NCBI GenBank assembly: GCA_023266095.1
Contig: JAHFRV010000033.1
Location: forward strand, 1-36,005
Reading direction: 5' to 3'
DNA length: 36,005 nt
Source: Gammaproteobacteria bacterium
GTDB lineage: Bacteria; Pseudomonadota; Gammaproteobacteria; DRLM01
Below the pieces are notes generated by a model, which ran no database searches, was not told the origin of the DNA, and saw only the letters and a list, made by a program, of their open reading frames with translations. Shown here one piece after another: positions 8,181 to 17,084 of the stretch. Positions within the stretch are counted from its first letter, which is position 1. Every line of letters begins with the position of its first letter. The translations under genes and the position numbers were made by a program.

Positions 8181-9098
8181 ATGTCCCGATTAGCCTTGGA
8201 ACCCGAGATGGACATCACCAGCCTCAGCAGACTTTTCACCCTCGCCGCCATTTGGGGCGGGTCGTTTTTGTTGATGCGGATCGGGGCGCCGGTGTTCGGC
8301 ACGGGGTTGCTCGCCGAGCTGCGGGTGGGGATCGCCGCGCTGTTTCTGTGGGGAGTGTGCGGCTGGCTGGGCCGCCGCTTGCATCTGCGCCGGCATTGGC
8401 GGTTTTATCTGGTGATCGGCCTGCTCAACTCGGCCCTCCCGTTTCTGCTGTTCGCCTACGCGGCGCAGACCTTGAGCGCCTCGCTGATGGCCATCCTCAA
8501 TTCGTCCTCGCCCATCTTCGGCGCCATCGTCGCGGCGGTTTGGCTGCGGCGGCCGGTGAGCCGCCCGGCGGCGCTGGGTTTAGCCCTGGGTTTCGTGGGC
8601 GTCGCGACGCTGGCATGGGATGGCGTCGCGATGAGCGGTGACGGCGGCTGGCTGGCGCTGGCGGCCAGTCTCGGCGCCGCGCTCAGTTATAGCATCGCCA
8701 GTTCTTACACCAAGCACGTGCAGGCCAGTGTCGGTCCGACCGACGTGGCGCACGGCAGCATGTGGGCCGCCGCCTTGCTGGTGTTACCCTTCGCGCTATT
8801 GATCCCGGCGCCGCAAGTGCCGGCGCCTGCCGACTGGATGGCGGCGGCCGCGTTGGGCGTGCTGTGCACCGGAGTAGCTTATCTGCTGTATTTCAGGTTG
8901 ATAAAAGATGTCGGACCGGTGCGGGCCTTGTCGGTGACTTTTTTGATTCCGGTGTTTGGTGTGGTATTGGGCGTGGTGTTTCTCGGCGAGACGGTGGGCT
9001 GGAAAACGCTGGCCGGCGGGGTGCTGGTGTTGTTGGGTACGGCGCTGGTGAATGGCGTGCTGGGCGGCGGGCACGCGCTGAAAGCGGAGAAGCGTTGA
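8181..9098 (+). CDS. EamA/DMT-family inner-membrane transporter
   Basis: 305 residues with ten hydrophobic segments in two EamA repeats of five. The first starts at LFTLAAIWGGSFLLMRI and the second near WLALAASLGAALSYSIAS. The family exports or exchanges small metabolites (amino acids, nucleosides, drugs); the substrate cannot be predicted here. The last repeat ends in VFLGETVGWKTLAGGVLVLLG, the usual family ending. The start is uncertain: ATG 8181 is the longest, but ATG 8208, which gives the N-terminus MDITSLSRLF, has a GGA at a suitable distance and fits the usual family start better. It stands alone, after the scar region and before a convergent tRNA gene. Confidence 0.88.
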   Translation: MSRLALEPEMDITSLSRLFTLAAIWGGSFLLMRIGAPVFGTGLLAELRVGIAALFLWGVCGWLGRRLHLRRHWRFYLVIGLLNSALPFLLFAYAAQTLSASLMAILNSSSPIFGAIVAAVWLRRPVSRPAALGLALGFVGVATLAWDGVAMSGDGGWLALAASLGAALSYSIASSYTKHVQASVGPTDVAHGSMWAAALLVLPFALLIPAPQVPAPADWMAAAALGVLCTGVAYLLYFRLIKDVGPVRALSVTFLIPVFGVVLGVVFLGETVGWKTLAGGVLVLLGTALVNGVLGGGHALKAEKR

Positions 9099-9370
9099 AA
9101 GCGTGGCAAACGTAACCAATCGGGCGAAGACTTACGAGACGGTGGCCACGGCCATTCGTTTCGTGCGGGCGTGTTCGCGCCATCCATCCCCCGAAATGGT
9201 CGAGGAGCAAACCGGATGAGTTGAAACAAGCGGTCGGCCCGCCTATAGAAGTACAAGAATATTAAGGACAAACGTCCGCGTTACGACCGTCAACCAGGGT
9301 GTAATCCCTGGCTCAATCGGATTCGCTCCCGATGATTACCACTTGCGAGGGCTGGACCATCGAAAATACA

Positions 9371-9400
9371 AAAGGCCCAGGCACGATCACCTAAGCCTTT
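9371..9400 (-). terminator. Rho-independent terminator of tRNA-Arg(ACG)
   Basis: On the minus strand AAAGGCTTAGG pairs with CCTGGGCCTTT around an eight-base loop (11 pairs, two of them G-U), directly after the tRNA. The 3' arm ends in CCTTTTG, a short U tract. Confidence 0.75.
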
Positions 9401-9407
9401 TTTTAGA

Positions 9408-9484
9408 TGGCGCGCCCGGAGAGATTCGAACTCCCGACCACCAAGTTCGTAGCCTGGTACTCTATCCAACTGAGCTACGGGCGC
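9408..9484 (-). tRNA. tRNA-Arg (anticodon ACG)
   Basis: A 77-base cloverleaf read on the minus strand. The acceptor GCGCCCG pairs with CGGGCGC, discriminator G, CCA encoded. The D arm is TAGCTCAGTTGGATAGAG. The anticodon loop CTACGAA gives ACG, and the T loop is GTTCGAATC. It reads CGN arginine codons after A-to-I editing of position 34 (family knowledge). Confidence 0.97.
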
Positions 9485-9771
9485 ATACTGCTTTAGAAGG
9501 TTGCGGATTATCCAGTTGCAACGGGGTAGTGTCAAGAATTCATGGCGGAAAAGCTCCGCCTAGCGGTATTTTACCCAGACCACGATGCCGAATCGTTTTG
9601 AAATCACTGCCCCATTTATCCCGGCATGGGCAATGATTGTTCAGCAATTTAATTCGATGAGGCGAGTGGACCGACTGCATTGGCAGCAAACTATCTTCAT
9701 CTTCACCTTCATCTGCGGTAGGCTGGCGCCGGGATGGGTTAAACCCGATCACTGACGCGGCTGAAAGTTTC

Positions 9772-9993
9772 ATGAATTTATTGATGGCATTTATGTTCTT
9801 GCTGGCGGGCGTGACCTGTATCCATCGGCCGGCGCGCATTGTAGCCTGGTTGGCGAGTGCCCTGAAAAAACCGGGGAATCCCGATGGACCGGCGTGGCTG
9901 CAAGGCCGCGGAATTATCTACTTCATCCGGGTGATGGGGTTGCTGTCTCTCATCAATGCGGTGATGTATTTATATCTGTCTCAACAGGTGTGA
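9772..9993 (+). CDS. Small membrane protein, hypothetical
   Basis: 73 residues with two hydrophobic segments (LLMAFMFLLAGVTC near the N-terminus, MGLLSLINAVMYLYL near the C-terminus). They are separated by a positively charged, glycine/proline-containing loop (ALKKPGNPDGP). It is probably an inner-membrane hairpin. No family is recognised, but residue use looks like real coding sequence. A GAAAG sequence lies about six bases before the ATG. It converges with the FTR1 gene. Function unknown. Confidence 0.6.
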   Translation: MNLLMAFMFLLAGVTCIHRPARIVAWLASALKKPGNPDGPAWLQGRGIIYFIRVMGLLSLINAVMYLYLSQQV

Positions 9994-10013
9994 TTTCCAA
10001 AACGGTGGCGGGT

Positions 10014-10049
10014 CGAGAAATTTCCATGTAATTCAGGAATAATTTCTCG
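10014..10049. terminator. Inverted repeat between convergent genes, possible terminator
   Basis: CGAGAAATT (10014-10022) and AATTTCTCG (10041-10049) form a nine-base inverted repeat with an 18-base spacer. It overlaps the end of the FTR1 gene and lies 20 bases past the small membrane protein gene. There is no strong U tract, so the terminator role is uncertain. Confidence 0.35.
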
Positions 10050-10896
10050 CGCCTTTCTCCCCGCTGGTCTGGCGATGTGCGCCACCACTCCGCGTAGAAC
10101 TGGGATCGACCCAGCGCATCAATATATAAATCACGGTCAGCGTGACCACGTAACTTACCACTTCGATTCCCAGCGGCCGGTCATGGTAGCCGATCAGAAT
10201 ATGCAGCAACGTGCCAAACCAGCTTTGTTGACTGAGGATCTGCGAGGTATCCCAAACCTGCATGGACAGCGCAGGCAACAACCCGGCCTGGTTCAGAAAA
10301 CCGGCCGCGTTGGCGGCCAGACCCGCCGCCAGGAACAACACCAACCAACCGGTCACCGAAAAAAACCGGCCAATGGGAATGGAAAGCAGTCCTCGGTATA
10401 AAAACCAGCCTATTGCCGCACCGGCGGCCAGGCCGAGCATACCGCCGCCTACCAAGGCCAGGCCGCCGGTCCCGCTGGCGGTCAGGCCATAGAGGAACAG
10501 CACGGTCTCCGATCCCTCGCGCAGTACGGCGAATAATGTCACAAGGGCCAGTGCCGACAACGGTTTCATGCCGGCGCTGACGTCGTGGCCCACTTTTTTC
10601 ATCTGCGACGCAAGGGCGCGGCCGTGGGCGCTCATCCACACGTTATGCCAAGCCAGCATGACCACCGCAGCCAACAAGATACCCGCGTTGAACAGTTCCT
10701 GGCCACGGCCGTCCATGGCCTCGAGGATAGTCCCCGCTAACGCCGCCACCACCACGGAGCCTACGATGCCGACGCCTACCCCACCCAGCACCCAGTTGCC
10801 GCGTCCAGCCACCCCGCGTGACGCGCCCATGACGATGGCGATAATAAGCGCCGCCTCGAGGATTTCACGAAATACGATAACCGCTGCGCCCAACAT
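10033..10896 (-). CDS. FTR1-family high-affinity iron permease
   Basis: 287 residues, about seven transmembrane segments. The two REXXE motifs of the Ftr1/EfeU family are intact: R10-E-I-L-E14 in the first helix and R126-E-G-S-E130 in the fourth. These bind and pass iron across the inner membrane. Unlike EfeU of the EfeUOB system there is no EfeO or EfeB nearby; instead a periplasmic cupredoxin-like protein is encoded seven bases upstream on the same strand. Co-transcription with it is likely, and the promoter region carries a Fur-box-like site. The C-terminus is short and basic. Confidence 0.93.
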   Translation of the reverse strand: MLGAAVIVFREILEAALIIAIVMGASRGVAGRGNWVLGGVGVGIVGSVVVAALAGTILEAMDGRGQELFNAGILLAAVVMLAWHNVWMSAHGRALASQMKKVGHDVSAGMKPLSALALVTLFAVLREGSETVLFLYGLTASGTGGLALVGGGMLGLAAGAAIGWFLYRGLLSIPIGRFFSVTGWLVLFLAAGLAANAAGFLNQAGLLPALSMQVWDTSQILSQQSWFGTLLHILIGYHDRPLGIEVVSYVVTLTVIYILMRWVDPSSTRSGGAHRQTSGEKGARNYS

Positions 10897-10903
10897 GAAA
10901 ACC

Positions 10904-11236
10904 TCACTTTACAATCAATTTACCCTGCGCGGTCTCTTCGTGAAACTCGCCGAAGAAACGGTACTCGCCGCTGGTAAGCGGGCCCACCCAGATAGTCGCC
11001 TTGCTATGGCCCGGAATGACCTTCTCCCGGCGCAGCTCCTTGCTCTCGAATTCCTCGGGCGACGCATCGCGGTTATCGACCACCAGTTTCACCTTCTGAC
11101 CGGCCGGCACCGTGAGTTCCGCAGGCTCGAAACGATGATTGAGGATGACGATCTCGTAGCCCTCACTGGCCGCGTAAGTCTGCGGGATCAAACCCAGTGC
11201 GAGTAAGCCGGCAACAATGACATGGGTTGAACGCAT
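10904..11236 (-). CDS. Periplasmic cupredoxin-like protein, FTR1 partner
   Basis: 110 residues: a signal peptide of about 22 (ending QTYA-AS), then a single cupredoxin fold. Family marks are FEPAELTVPAG, PEEFESKELRREKVIPG and the closing GEYRFFGEFHEETAQGKLIV. The protein contains no cysteine, so the type-1 copper cysteine is missing and it is unlikely to be a blue-copper protein. Small cupredoxins of this type commonly sit beside FTR1 genes, where the conserved glutamates (EEFE, GEFHEE) could bind iron or copper for delivery; this role is inferred. First gene of a two-gene unit with the permease, preceded by a GAAGGAT-type ribosome site. Confidence 0.88.
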   Translation of the reverse strand: MRSTHVIVAGLLALGLIPQTYAASEGYEIVILNHRFEPAELTVPAGQKVKLVVDNRDASPEEFESKELRREKVIPGHSKATIWVGPLTSGEYRFFGEFHEETAQGKLIVK

Positions 11237-11300
11237 AATCTGATCCTTCTTTAATAAAGTATGCCCAATTTGAAACGCAACGTGAACTTGTGATGTTAAT

Positions 11301-11319
11301 AATAACCATTCTCATTATT
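11301..11319 (-). promoter_or_regulatory. Fur-box-like operator
   Basis: Read on the minus strand AATAATGAGAATGGTTATT matches 14 of 19 positions of the consensus GATAATGATAATCATTATC. It lies 65 bases upstream of the cupredoxin start, a normal promoter position. This predicts iron-repressed expression of the cupredoxin-FTR1 pair. Confidence 0.65.
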
Positions 11320-11656
11320 GATTGTCAAGGGCATCGACCTTCACGTTGCAGCCGGGAGAAATACGGACTACGGCCATGCTTTTTAAGACCACCGATATCA
11401 AGACCAAAGGCCATTCACGATTAGGCTTATCGACAAGCCGCGAGTCGGCGCGCCGCCAAACCACCACGGTATTTGCAAATATACGCGAGAAGCCTGGAGT
11501 AACCGCGCAGCAACATTTTGTTTATACTACCGGGGCAATGGGCAAGTCGGGCGTGACTCATCAACCGGTAAGCGCCCGGCGTCGCGACTTGCACGGAATC
11601 GGCGGATCATCTGACGGACTGCGTCGCTTTTCTCAACAGATTGCAAGCGAACCCGA
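11320..11656. other. Intergenic region before tRNA-Arg(CCT)
   Basis: No convincing gene. A 114-codon plus-strand frame covers it but has low-complexity, non-family composition and is probably chance. A TATACT at 11523-11528 resembles a -10 element, but no matching -35 is seen. Confidence 0.5.
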
Positions 11657-11733
11657 GCCCCGGTAGCTCAGCTGGATAGAGCATCCCCCTCCTAAGGGGA
11701 AGGTCGTGCGTTCAAATCGCGCCCGGGGCACCA
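11657..11733 (+). tRNA. tRNA-Arg (anticodon CCT)
   Basis: A 77-base cloverleaf. The acceptor GCCCCGG pairs with CCGGGGC, discriminator A, CCA encoded. The anticodon stem TCCCC/GGGGA holds the loop CTCCTAA, giving CCT, which reads the AGG codon. The T loop is GTTCAAATC. A degraded integrase fragment begins within its 3' end on the other strand, marking this tRNA as a likely integration site of a lost element. Confidence 0.97.
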
Positions 11734-12056
11734 CTCCTTACATGCACTTGAATGACACTCCGGTGACTCATTACGTTGCTAACGTGACCCAATCGTGACC
11801 AAGCACCCGCGAGTGGTTGTACCGCGGCGCGAATATTCTCTGGGGCAAGGTGCGCATAACGTTCCGTCATCGTGATGGTGCTGTGTCCCAACAAGTCGCG
11901 CTACCGGCAGCGGTACACCGGCCGACACCGGCCGCGCGGCGCAGGCGTGACACCGATCGTGAGTATGCAGTCAGCCAGGCATGCCGTCATGCACACCGCT
12001 GCGAACGCGCGTTTGAGGTCCTGGATACGCTGACCACCTTTGCTCGCTAATATCCA
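11712..12056 (-). pseudogene. Tyrosine recombinase (phage-type integrase) remnant
   Basis: Two pieces of an integrase C-terminus can be read on the minus strand. Near 12056-11967 the frame gives SKGGQRIQDLKRAFAAVC, which precedes the catalytic HxLRH region in this family. Near 11900-11820 another frame gives DLLGHSTITMTERYAHLAPE, which contains the final histidine/tyrosine block. The HDLRHT region between them is lost and a TAG stop lies just before the second piece. A further upstream frame (LPTARRLIAAGELPQIRV) may be a helix-turn-helix remnant. The frame ends inside tRNA-Arg(CCT), the typical place of an integrase gene in a tRNA-targeted island. Not functional. Confidence 0.8.
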
Positions 12057-12261
12057 AGGACTGGCCGGACAATGCATCGTACTTCGCATGCACGACGGCG
12101 GAAATCTTGGGAGCATGGTGCACGCGTATCTGGGGTAGTTCGCCGGCGGCGATGAGGCGGCGCGCGGTGGGTAGAGACATTGCCGAGTTGATACGGAGTC
12201 TGGCCCAGCGATCAGAGCAGCGCATTACTCACGAACTCGACTCCGGGCCAAGCAAACCGGC

Positions 12262-13170
12262 TCATGGATTGGGATACGCCTTCTCGTCGCGGGCGTAGGC
12301 ACGCGGCTTGATATTGCGGCAACGTGCGTCGAGCTGATGGGCGATACGTTGTTGCAATGGCTCGCTCAACGAAGCGCGGCCGATGGCACGCAGTGTTGCG
12401 CCGGGATTTTTGCCGTTGAAAACCGCCACGCCTCCCGGCGCGGTGCGTTTGATGTACCAGCCCGGCAACGCCACCACGGGTTGCGCGCTCACCGGCTCGC
12501 CGACCGCCGAACTCAACCACTCGCTCAACCAGCGGGCTTGCCGTTGCGCTTGTTCCAACGGCGCCGTTTCTCGCCAGCCGGGAAAGTTGAGCGTGTTCGC
12601 GTCGTAATCGACTTGCCATTCCTTCTTGTTATCGTGTTTCAGCGGCTTGGCGCGACCCTTAGTCTCGACCGCGAATACCCCGCCCTCCCCGATTACCACA
12701 TGGTCGATGTTGAAGCCCTGCGCCGGCAGGTCGTGATAGACACGGTAGCCGTCGCGCAGAAGTTGATTGAGATCCTGACCGACTGCCAGTTCGGCATCGA
12801 GGCCGAGTCGATACGATTGAACGCGCGATAGCTGCCTAATGATTTTGACCAAGATAAAAACACTGAAACCCACGCCCAGCAGTACAGAGATACCGTTCAC
12901 CACGACGCCGGCTTGAATACCCGCCACGCGTTGTTCCAGATGTATCGTATAAACCAGCAGTGGTATGCCGGGCAGCACCATCAGCCAACCGAATGCATCC
13001 GATTGCATATCGTAAATGGTGTCGCGAAGGGATTCTCCCGGACTGCGTAACAGGTCTTGGGTCAACGGCGTGCGTTTGCGCGGCTGCGTCAGCCGTTTCC
13101 GCCACAGCATGACCACGGCTATAGCGGAAAAAAAACTGCCAAAATAGATCGCCATCGGCACCAAGAACAT
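12262..13170 (-). CDS. NERD-domain membrane protein
   Basis: 302 residues. A transmembrane segment lies near residues 5-24, followed by a hydrophobic pair near 75-130 (FGWLMVLPGIPLLVYTI and VLLGVGFSVFILVKII). The NERD (nuclease-related) domain then spans about 145-265: GLDAELAVGQDLNQLLRDGY, DHVVIGEGGVFAVETKGR and QAQRQARWLSEWL. The D, E and K of the DHVVIG...ETKG block correspond to the PD-(D/E)XK-like site proposed for this domain. Its substrate is unknown; DNA processing at the membrane is the usual guess. Transcribed alone, between the integrase relic and citrate synthase. The tail after residue 280 is basic. Confidence 0.85.
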   Translation of the reverse strand: MFLVPMAIYFGSFFSAIAVVMLWRKRLTQPRKRTPLTQDLLRSPGESLRDTIYDMQSDAFGWLMVLPGIPLLVYTIHLEQRVAGIQAGVVVNGISVLLGVGFSVFILVKIIRQLSRVQSYRLGLDAELAVGQDLNQLLRDGYRVYHDLPAQGFNIDHVVIGEGGVFAVETKGRAKPLKHDNKKEWQVDYDANTLNFPGWRETAPLEQAQRQARWLSEWLSSAVGEPVSAQPVVALPGWYIKRTAPGGVAVFNGKNPGATLRAIGRASLSEPLQQRIAHQLDARCRNIKPRAYARDEKAYPNP

Positions 13171-13445
13171 ACGCGCCTGCCTCCTCCATAATCCACTTTA
13201 CGGCGTGAGCGTAGCAGAGCGCCGGTTTATCGGGCAGCCAAATAGGATGCTTTCATGCACCTTCAACCCAAGTCAACACACCCGCCGCCCGCGGTCGTAA
13301 CGACTACGCCTGGCGATTCATTCCATCATGGCGACAAACATCAAGACAGCATCATGATGAAATCACCCTACTTGGCTTGAATTACTGCAAGTCAGGTGAT
13401 AAACCGTTTGGGGCAAGGTAATCCAAGCTCATCGCTTCATCGTCG

Positions 13446-14606
13446 TTATGATCGCTCCGTGATCGGCTGATAATGCCGCAGACCCTCGCCGGTATACATC
13501 TGGGTCGGCCGGAAGATGCGGTTGTAGCGTAACTGCTCGCGCCAATGGGCCAGCCAACCGGCGGAACGCGCCACTGCGAAGATCGAGGTGAATTGATCGG
13601 TGGGAAAACCCATCTCCGCATACAAGATACCGGAGTAGTAATCGACGTTGGGGTATACCCCTTTCTCCGCCAGCCGCGCCGAGGCCGCCTCTTCCAAGGC
13701 CAGCGCGGTATCGAACAAACGACTCATCTTGCCGCCGCGGTGCTCCGCCAGTTTCTCTACCAGGCGCTGCAAGATCACCGCGCGCGGGTCTTTCACTTTG
13801 TACTCGCGATGGCCCATGCCCCATATCTTTTCCTTGGCGGCCAGTTTGGCGTTCAACCAATCCCTTGCTTTATCGGGGGTACCGATCTCCTCCAGCATGT
13901 CCACCACCCGCTCGTTGGCTCCACCGTGCAAGGGTCCGAACAAGGTGCCGACGGCGGAGGCCACCACCGCGCTGGGCGTGGCCAGCGTCGAACCCGCCAC
14001 CAGCGCGGCGAAGGTCGAGGCATTGATGGTGTGCTCGGCGTGCAACACCAGACAGGTGTCGAACATCTTGGCGATCAGCGGGTCCGGTTCGCGGCCGTTC
14101 ATCATGTACAAAAAGTTTTGCGCGTAGGTGAGGTCGGTGCGCGGCGCGATGGGGTCGTAGCCGTTGCGAATGTGCTCCCACATCGCCACGAGGGTCGCCA
14201 TGCGGGCGATGATCTTCACCGACATGCCGTGGATGTAGTCGAGGTCCTGCCAGGCATTGGGGCCGGTCAAACGCTCGGAACCGGGATAAAACATGCCCAA
14301 ACTCGCCACCGCGGTCTGTAGCATCTCCATGGGATGGCCGGTGGCCGGCAGGCTTTTCATGATCGCGGCGATGTTGTATTTCACCCGGCGGTTAGTGCGC
14401 AACTCGGCGTAGAAGGCCGTCAGTTCCGCCTCGACCGGCAGTTGTCCGTCCAGCAAGAGCAGGGCCGTTTCTTCGAAGGTGCTGTGTTCCGCCAACTGTT
14501 CGATGGGATAACCGCGATAAGCGAGCACGCCCTTTTCGCCGTCGATGAAGGAAATATTGGATTTGGTGGCTGGCACGCCTTCCAGCCCGGGCACGTACTC
14601 GTTCAT
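13446..14606 (-). CDS. gltA: Citrate synthase
   Basis: 386 residues. It condenses oxaloacetate and acetyl-CoA to citrate, the entry step of the TCA cycle, in the cytoplasm. Catalytic residues are in place: H227 in GPLHGGAN, H266 in GMGHREYK and D322 in NVDYYSG. A further conserved HAEH block lies at 189-192. Length and the start pattern PGLEGVPATKSNISFIDG fit the shorter dimeric-type citrate synthases rather than the 427-residue NADH-regulated hexameric enzyme of enterobacteria. A 2-methylcitrate synthase role cannot be excluded from sequence, but no propionate genes are near. It is followed downstream by about 275 bases without a gene. Confidence 0.92.
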   Translation of the reverse strand: MNEYVPGLEGVPATKSNISFIDGEKGVLAYRGYPIEQLAEHSTFEETALLLLDGQLPVEAELTAFYAELRTNRRVKYNIAAIMKSLPATGHPMEMLQTAVASLGMFYPGSERLTGPNAWQDLDYIHGMSVKIIARMATLVAMWEHIRNGYDPIAPRTDLTYAQNFLYMMNGREPDPLIAKMFDTCLVLHAEHTINASTFAALVAGSTLATPSAVVASAVGTLFGPLHGGANERVVDMLEEIGTPDKARDWLNAKLAAKEKIWGMGHREYKVKDPRAVILQRLVEKLAEHRGGKMSRLFDTALALEEAASARLAEKGVYPNVDYYSGILYAEMGFPTDQFTSIFAVARSAGWLAHWREQLRYNRIFRPTQMYTGEGLRHYQPITERS

Positions 14607-14647
14607 TACTCTACCAATCGAAAATGGAAACGCCGGTTTTTAGAATA

Positions 14648-14694
14648 ACAAAAAACAGCAAGGGACGGACCTCTTACCGAAGCCCGCCCCTCGC
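14648..14694 (-). terminator. Rho-independent terminator after erpA
   Basis: Minus strand: GCGAGGGGCGGGC pairs with GTCCGTCCCTTGC (13 pairs, three G-U) around an 11-base loop, then TGTTTTTTG. It lies about 35 bases after the erpA stop. Confidence 0.88.
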
Positions 14695-14728
14695 TTGTCG
14701 ACCGACCGGTTAAATCAGGCTGGAAACT

Positions 14729-15082
14729 TCACACCGAAAAGGACGAACCGCAACCGCAGGTGGTCTGCGCGTTGGGATTGCGAATCACAAATTGTTCACC
14801 CTGCAAACCCTCGGTGTAATCGATCTCGGCACCCACCAGGTATTGAAAGCTCATGGGGTCGATCAACAGGGTGACGCCGCACTGCTCCACGGCGGTATCG
14901 CCGTCATTGACGACCTCGTCGAAAGTGAATCCGTACTGGAAGCCGGAGCAACCGCCGCCGGAAATGAATACCCGCAGCTTCAGCGCGCTATTGCCCTCTT
15001 CGGCAATCAAAGCCTGCACCTTACGGGCGGCGGCCTCGGTAAAGACTAAGGGGGACTGTACTTCGAGAGCCTGTACGCTCAT
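14729..15082 (-). CDS. erpA: Iron-sulfur cluster insertion protein ErpA
   Basis: 117 residues, an A-type carrier that delivers [2Fe-2S]/[4Fe-4S] clusters to apoproteins in the cytoplasm. The three conserved cysteines are visible: one in [13 protein letters not shown] and the pair in TTCGCGSSF near the C-terminus. The family block [16 protein letters not shown] is intact. The start is set at ATG 15082 because GGAG lies seven bases before it; a longer frame from 15097 would place that ribosome site inside the gene. Transcribed after the coiled-coil protein and argC, with a strong terminator downstream. In an organism this rich in Fe-S and heme proteins it is probably essential (inference). Confidence 0.95.
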   Translation of the reverse strand: MSVQALEVQSPLVFTEAAARKVQALIAEEGNSALKLRVFISGGGCSGFQYGFTFDEVVNDGDTAVEQCGVTLLIDPMSFQYLVGAEIDYTEGLQGEQFVIRNPNAQTTCGCGSSFSV

Positions 15083-15258
15083 ATCATTTCTCCACATTTA
15101 AAACCGGAATGGCTGGCATTATCGCTTTTCCTACCCGCCCTATCAACTTTATCGGTTCACCGCGCGGTTTTTTTCAATGCGCCTTGCCGGCGGGCGGGCG
15201 GTAAACGCCAACAGCAGTGAGACTTGTGTATACCCGCTTAGTCAACATGGTACTTGTC

Positions 15259-15987
15259 TTAGCCCGTCAGCTCCCGCCAGGAATAAACGGTCTCACTCCG
15301 ATCCGGGGCCGGCGACTCGGTCAGCACTTCCACCACTACCCGGGTCGGCACGAAGGCCTCGGGCAGCACCAAGTCTCCCTCCGATTCATCGAAATACTTA
15401 AATTGAAAAAGATAGCCGTTGCTGTTCCGTCCGGCCAGTTTGTCCAATGAAAACTCCGATGGTGTCCGGCCCAACATGCCCTGAATCATGATTTTGGCCC
15501 GGCCTTTGGCTGGTTTGGCATCCGCGCCCATTTGCGCCAGCACCAGTTTGTAACTGTAACCGCGGTTTCCGCCATTGGCCTTGAGCTGCAAGCTCTGCAC
15601 GCGCACGCCGGAGGTGGCGTTGGCGGGGGCGACGATGGTTCGATAAAAAGCCACTTCCTCCTTGAGTTCGAGAACCTGCTTCTGCAACGCCAACAGATGA
15701 GCATCGACCTCGGCGTAAGCCTGACGGTCGATGTCCCTGGCCTGCCCCATGGTGACCGTTTGCTGGCGCAATAACTCGTTGGCCTCTCGCAGGGATTGGA
15801 TGGTACCGAGCAATTCGGTACGCATGCGTCCTGCCTCGCCGCTGTCGAAGCCGGCGCGATAACGGCCATAATCGAACACGCCCCACAACACCAGCGGCAG
15901 ACCCAACACCAGCGCGGCTACGATCAGCCGTTTGCGCCACGGCCGATGCACCTTCACTACCCATTGCCGAGCGTTACGAAACATCAC
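15259..15987 (-). CDS. Membrane-anchored coiled-coil protein (DUF6776-like)
   Basis: 242 residues. A cytoplasmic basic N-terminus is followed by one transmembrane segment at about 22-42 (LIVAALVLGLPLVLWGVF). A coiled coil spans about 50-115 (ELLGTIQSLREANELLRQQ, then ALQKQVLELKEEVAFYR), and a beta-rich periplasmic domain of about 120 residues ends in VYSWRELTG. The arrangement between argC and erpA recalls a gammaproteobacterial family that I remember as DUF6776. The function is unknown; a cell-envelope role is plausible from topology only. Confidence 0.75.
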   Translation of the reverse strand: MMFRNARQWVVKVHRPWRKRLIVAALVLGLPLVLWGVFDYGRYRAGFDSGEAGRMRTELLGTIQSLREANELLRQQTVTMGQARDIDRQAYAEVDAHLLALQKQVLELKEEVAFYRTIVAPANATSGVRVQSLQLKANGGNRGYSYKLVLAQMGADAKPAKGRAKIMIQGMLGRTPSEFSLDKLAGRNSNGYLFQFKYFDESEGDLVLPEAFVPTRVVVEVLTESPAPDRSETVYSWRELTG

Positions 15988-16055
15988 GTAGGATTGAGTG
16001 GCGGGGAGCCCTCACCGCCAGGGCGGCAAGGACCTGCACGGGGACCCGCGCCGTT

Positions 16056-17084
16056 TCACGGCAACAGGGCGATCCCCGTCAACCCCGCGGTCTCCTCCAG
16101 ACCAAACAGGATATTCATATTTTGTACCGCCTGACCGGCGGCGCCTTTAACCAGGTTATCGATCACCGACAACACCACCACCATATCACCGCCCTGCGGC
16201 CGGTGCACGGAGATACGGCACAGATTGGCGCCGCGCACACTGCGGGTTTCCGGATGGGTGCCGGCGGGCATGACATCGACGAAAGGCTCATCGACATAAC
16301 GCTCCGCAAACAGGGCCTGTAAATCGACTTCGCGGGTCAAACGGCCGTAAAGCGTGGCGTGGATGCCACGAATCATGGGGGCGAGATGAGGCACAAAGGT
16401 CAAGCCCACCTCGCCGCCGCCGACCTGGCCGAGGTTTTGCCGGATCTCCGGCCAGTGACGGTGTCCCGGCACCCCATAGGCCTTGAAGCTGTCACCGGCC
16501 TCGCACAGCAAGCTACCGACGCTGGCCTTGCGCCCGGCGCCGCTCACCCCGGATTTGGCGTCGGAGATGAGGTGTGCAGTGTCGACCACCCCCGCCTCGA
16601 CCAAGGGCAAAAAGCCCAAGGTCACCGCCGTGGGATAACAACCCGGATTGGCCACCAGCCGCGCAACGCGCAACGCGGCCCGGTTCAGCTCCGGCAGGCC
16701 GTACACCGCCTCGCTGAGCAAATCAGGGCAGGCGTGGGGACTGCCGTACCATTGTTCCCACAGCGCCGGATCGGTGAGACGAAAATCCGCAGCGAGGTCG
16801 ATGACCCGCACCCCCGCCTCCAGCAGCCCGCGGGCCATGGTCATGGCCGTGCCGTTGGGCGTGGCGAAAAACACCACGTCGCAATCACGCAACACCGCCG
16901 GGTCGGGTTCGGAAAATGCCAGCGTCACGTGGCCACGCAGATTGGGAAACATCTCGCTGACCGCCATGCCCGCCTCGGAGCGCGAGGTGATGACCGTCAA
17001 CGCCACCTGCGGATGGCCGGCCAGCAAACGCAGCAACTCGACGCCCGTGTAACCGGTGCCCCCCACGATGCCTGCTTTGATCAT
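16056..17084 (-). CDS. argC: N-acetyl-gamma-glutamyl-phosphate reductase
   Basis: 342 residues. It reduces N-acetylglutamyl phosphate to the semialdehyde with NADPH, step three of arginine synthesis. The nucleotide-binding loop [10 protein letters not shown] occupies residues 5-14. The catalytic cysteine is C149 in [11 protein letters not shown], and the supporting histidine lies in [10 protein letters not shown] near residue 213. Length is standard for the long-form ArgC. ATG 17084 is preferred over an upstream TTG at 17090 because GAGG lies nine bases before it. The other arg genes are not in this window. Confidence 0.96.
   Translation of the reverse strand: MIKAGIVGGTGYTGVELLRLLAGHPQVALTVITSRSEAGMAVSEMFPNLRGHVTLAFSEPDPAVLRDCDVVFFATPNGTAMTMARGLLEAGVRVIDLAADFRLTDPALWEQWYGSPHACPDLLSEAVYGLPELNRAALRVARLVANPGCYPTAVTLGFLPLVEAGVVDTAHLISDAKSGVSGAGRKASVGSLLCEAGDSFKAYGVPGHRHWPEIRQNLGQVGGGEVGLTFVPHLAPMIRGIHATLYGRLTREVDLQALFAERYVDEPFVDVMPAGTHPETRSVRGANLCRISVHRPQGGDMVVVLSVIDNLVKGAAGQAVQNMNILFGLEETAGLTGIALLP

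Noticed and set aside
11322-11666. 114-codon frame upstream of tRNA-Arg(CCT)
   Set aside because: No domain, no ribosome site, composition unlike proteins in this genome, and it runs into the tRNA gene.
11657-12300. Second attachment site copied from the tRNA-Arg 3' end
   Set aside because: No second copy of the 3' end sequence (TTCAAATCGCGCCCGG) was found on either strand downstream, so the element limits cannot be drawn.
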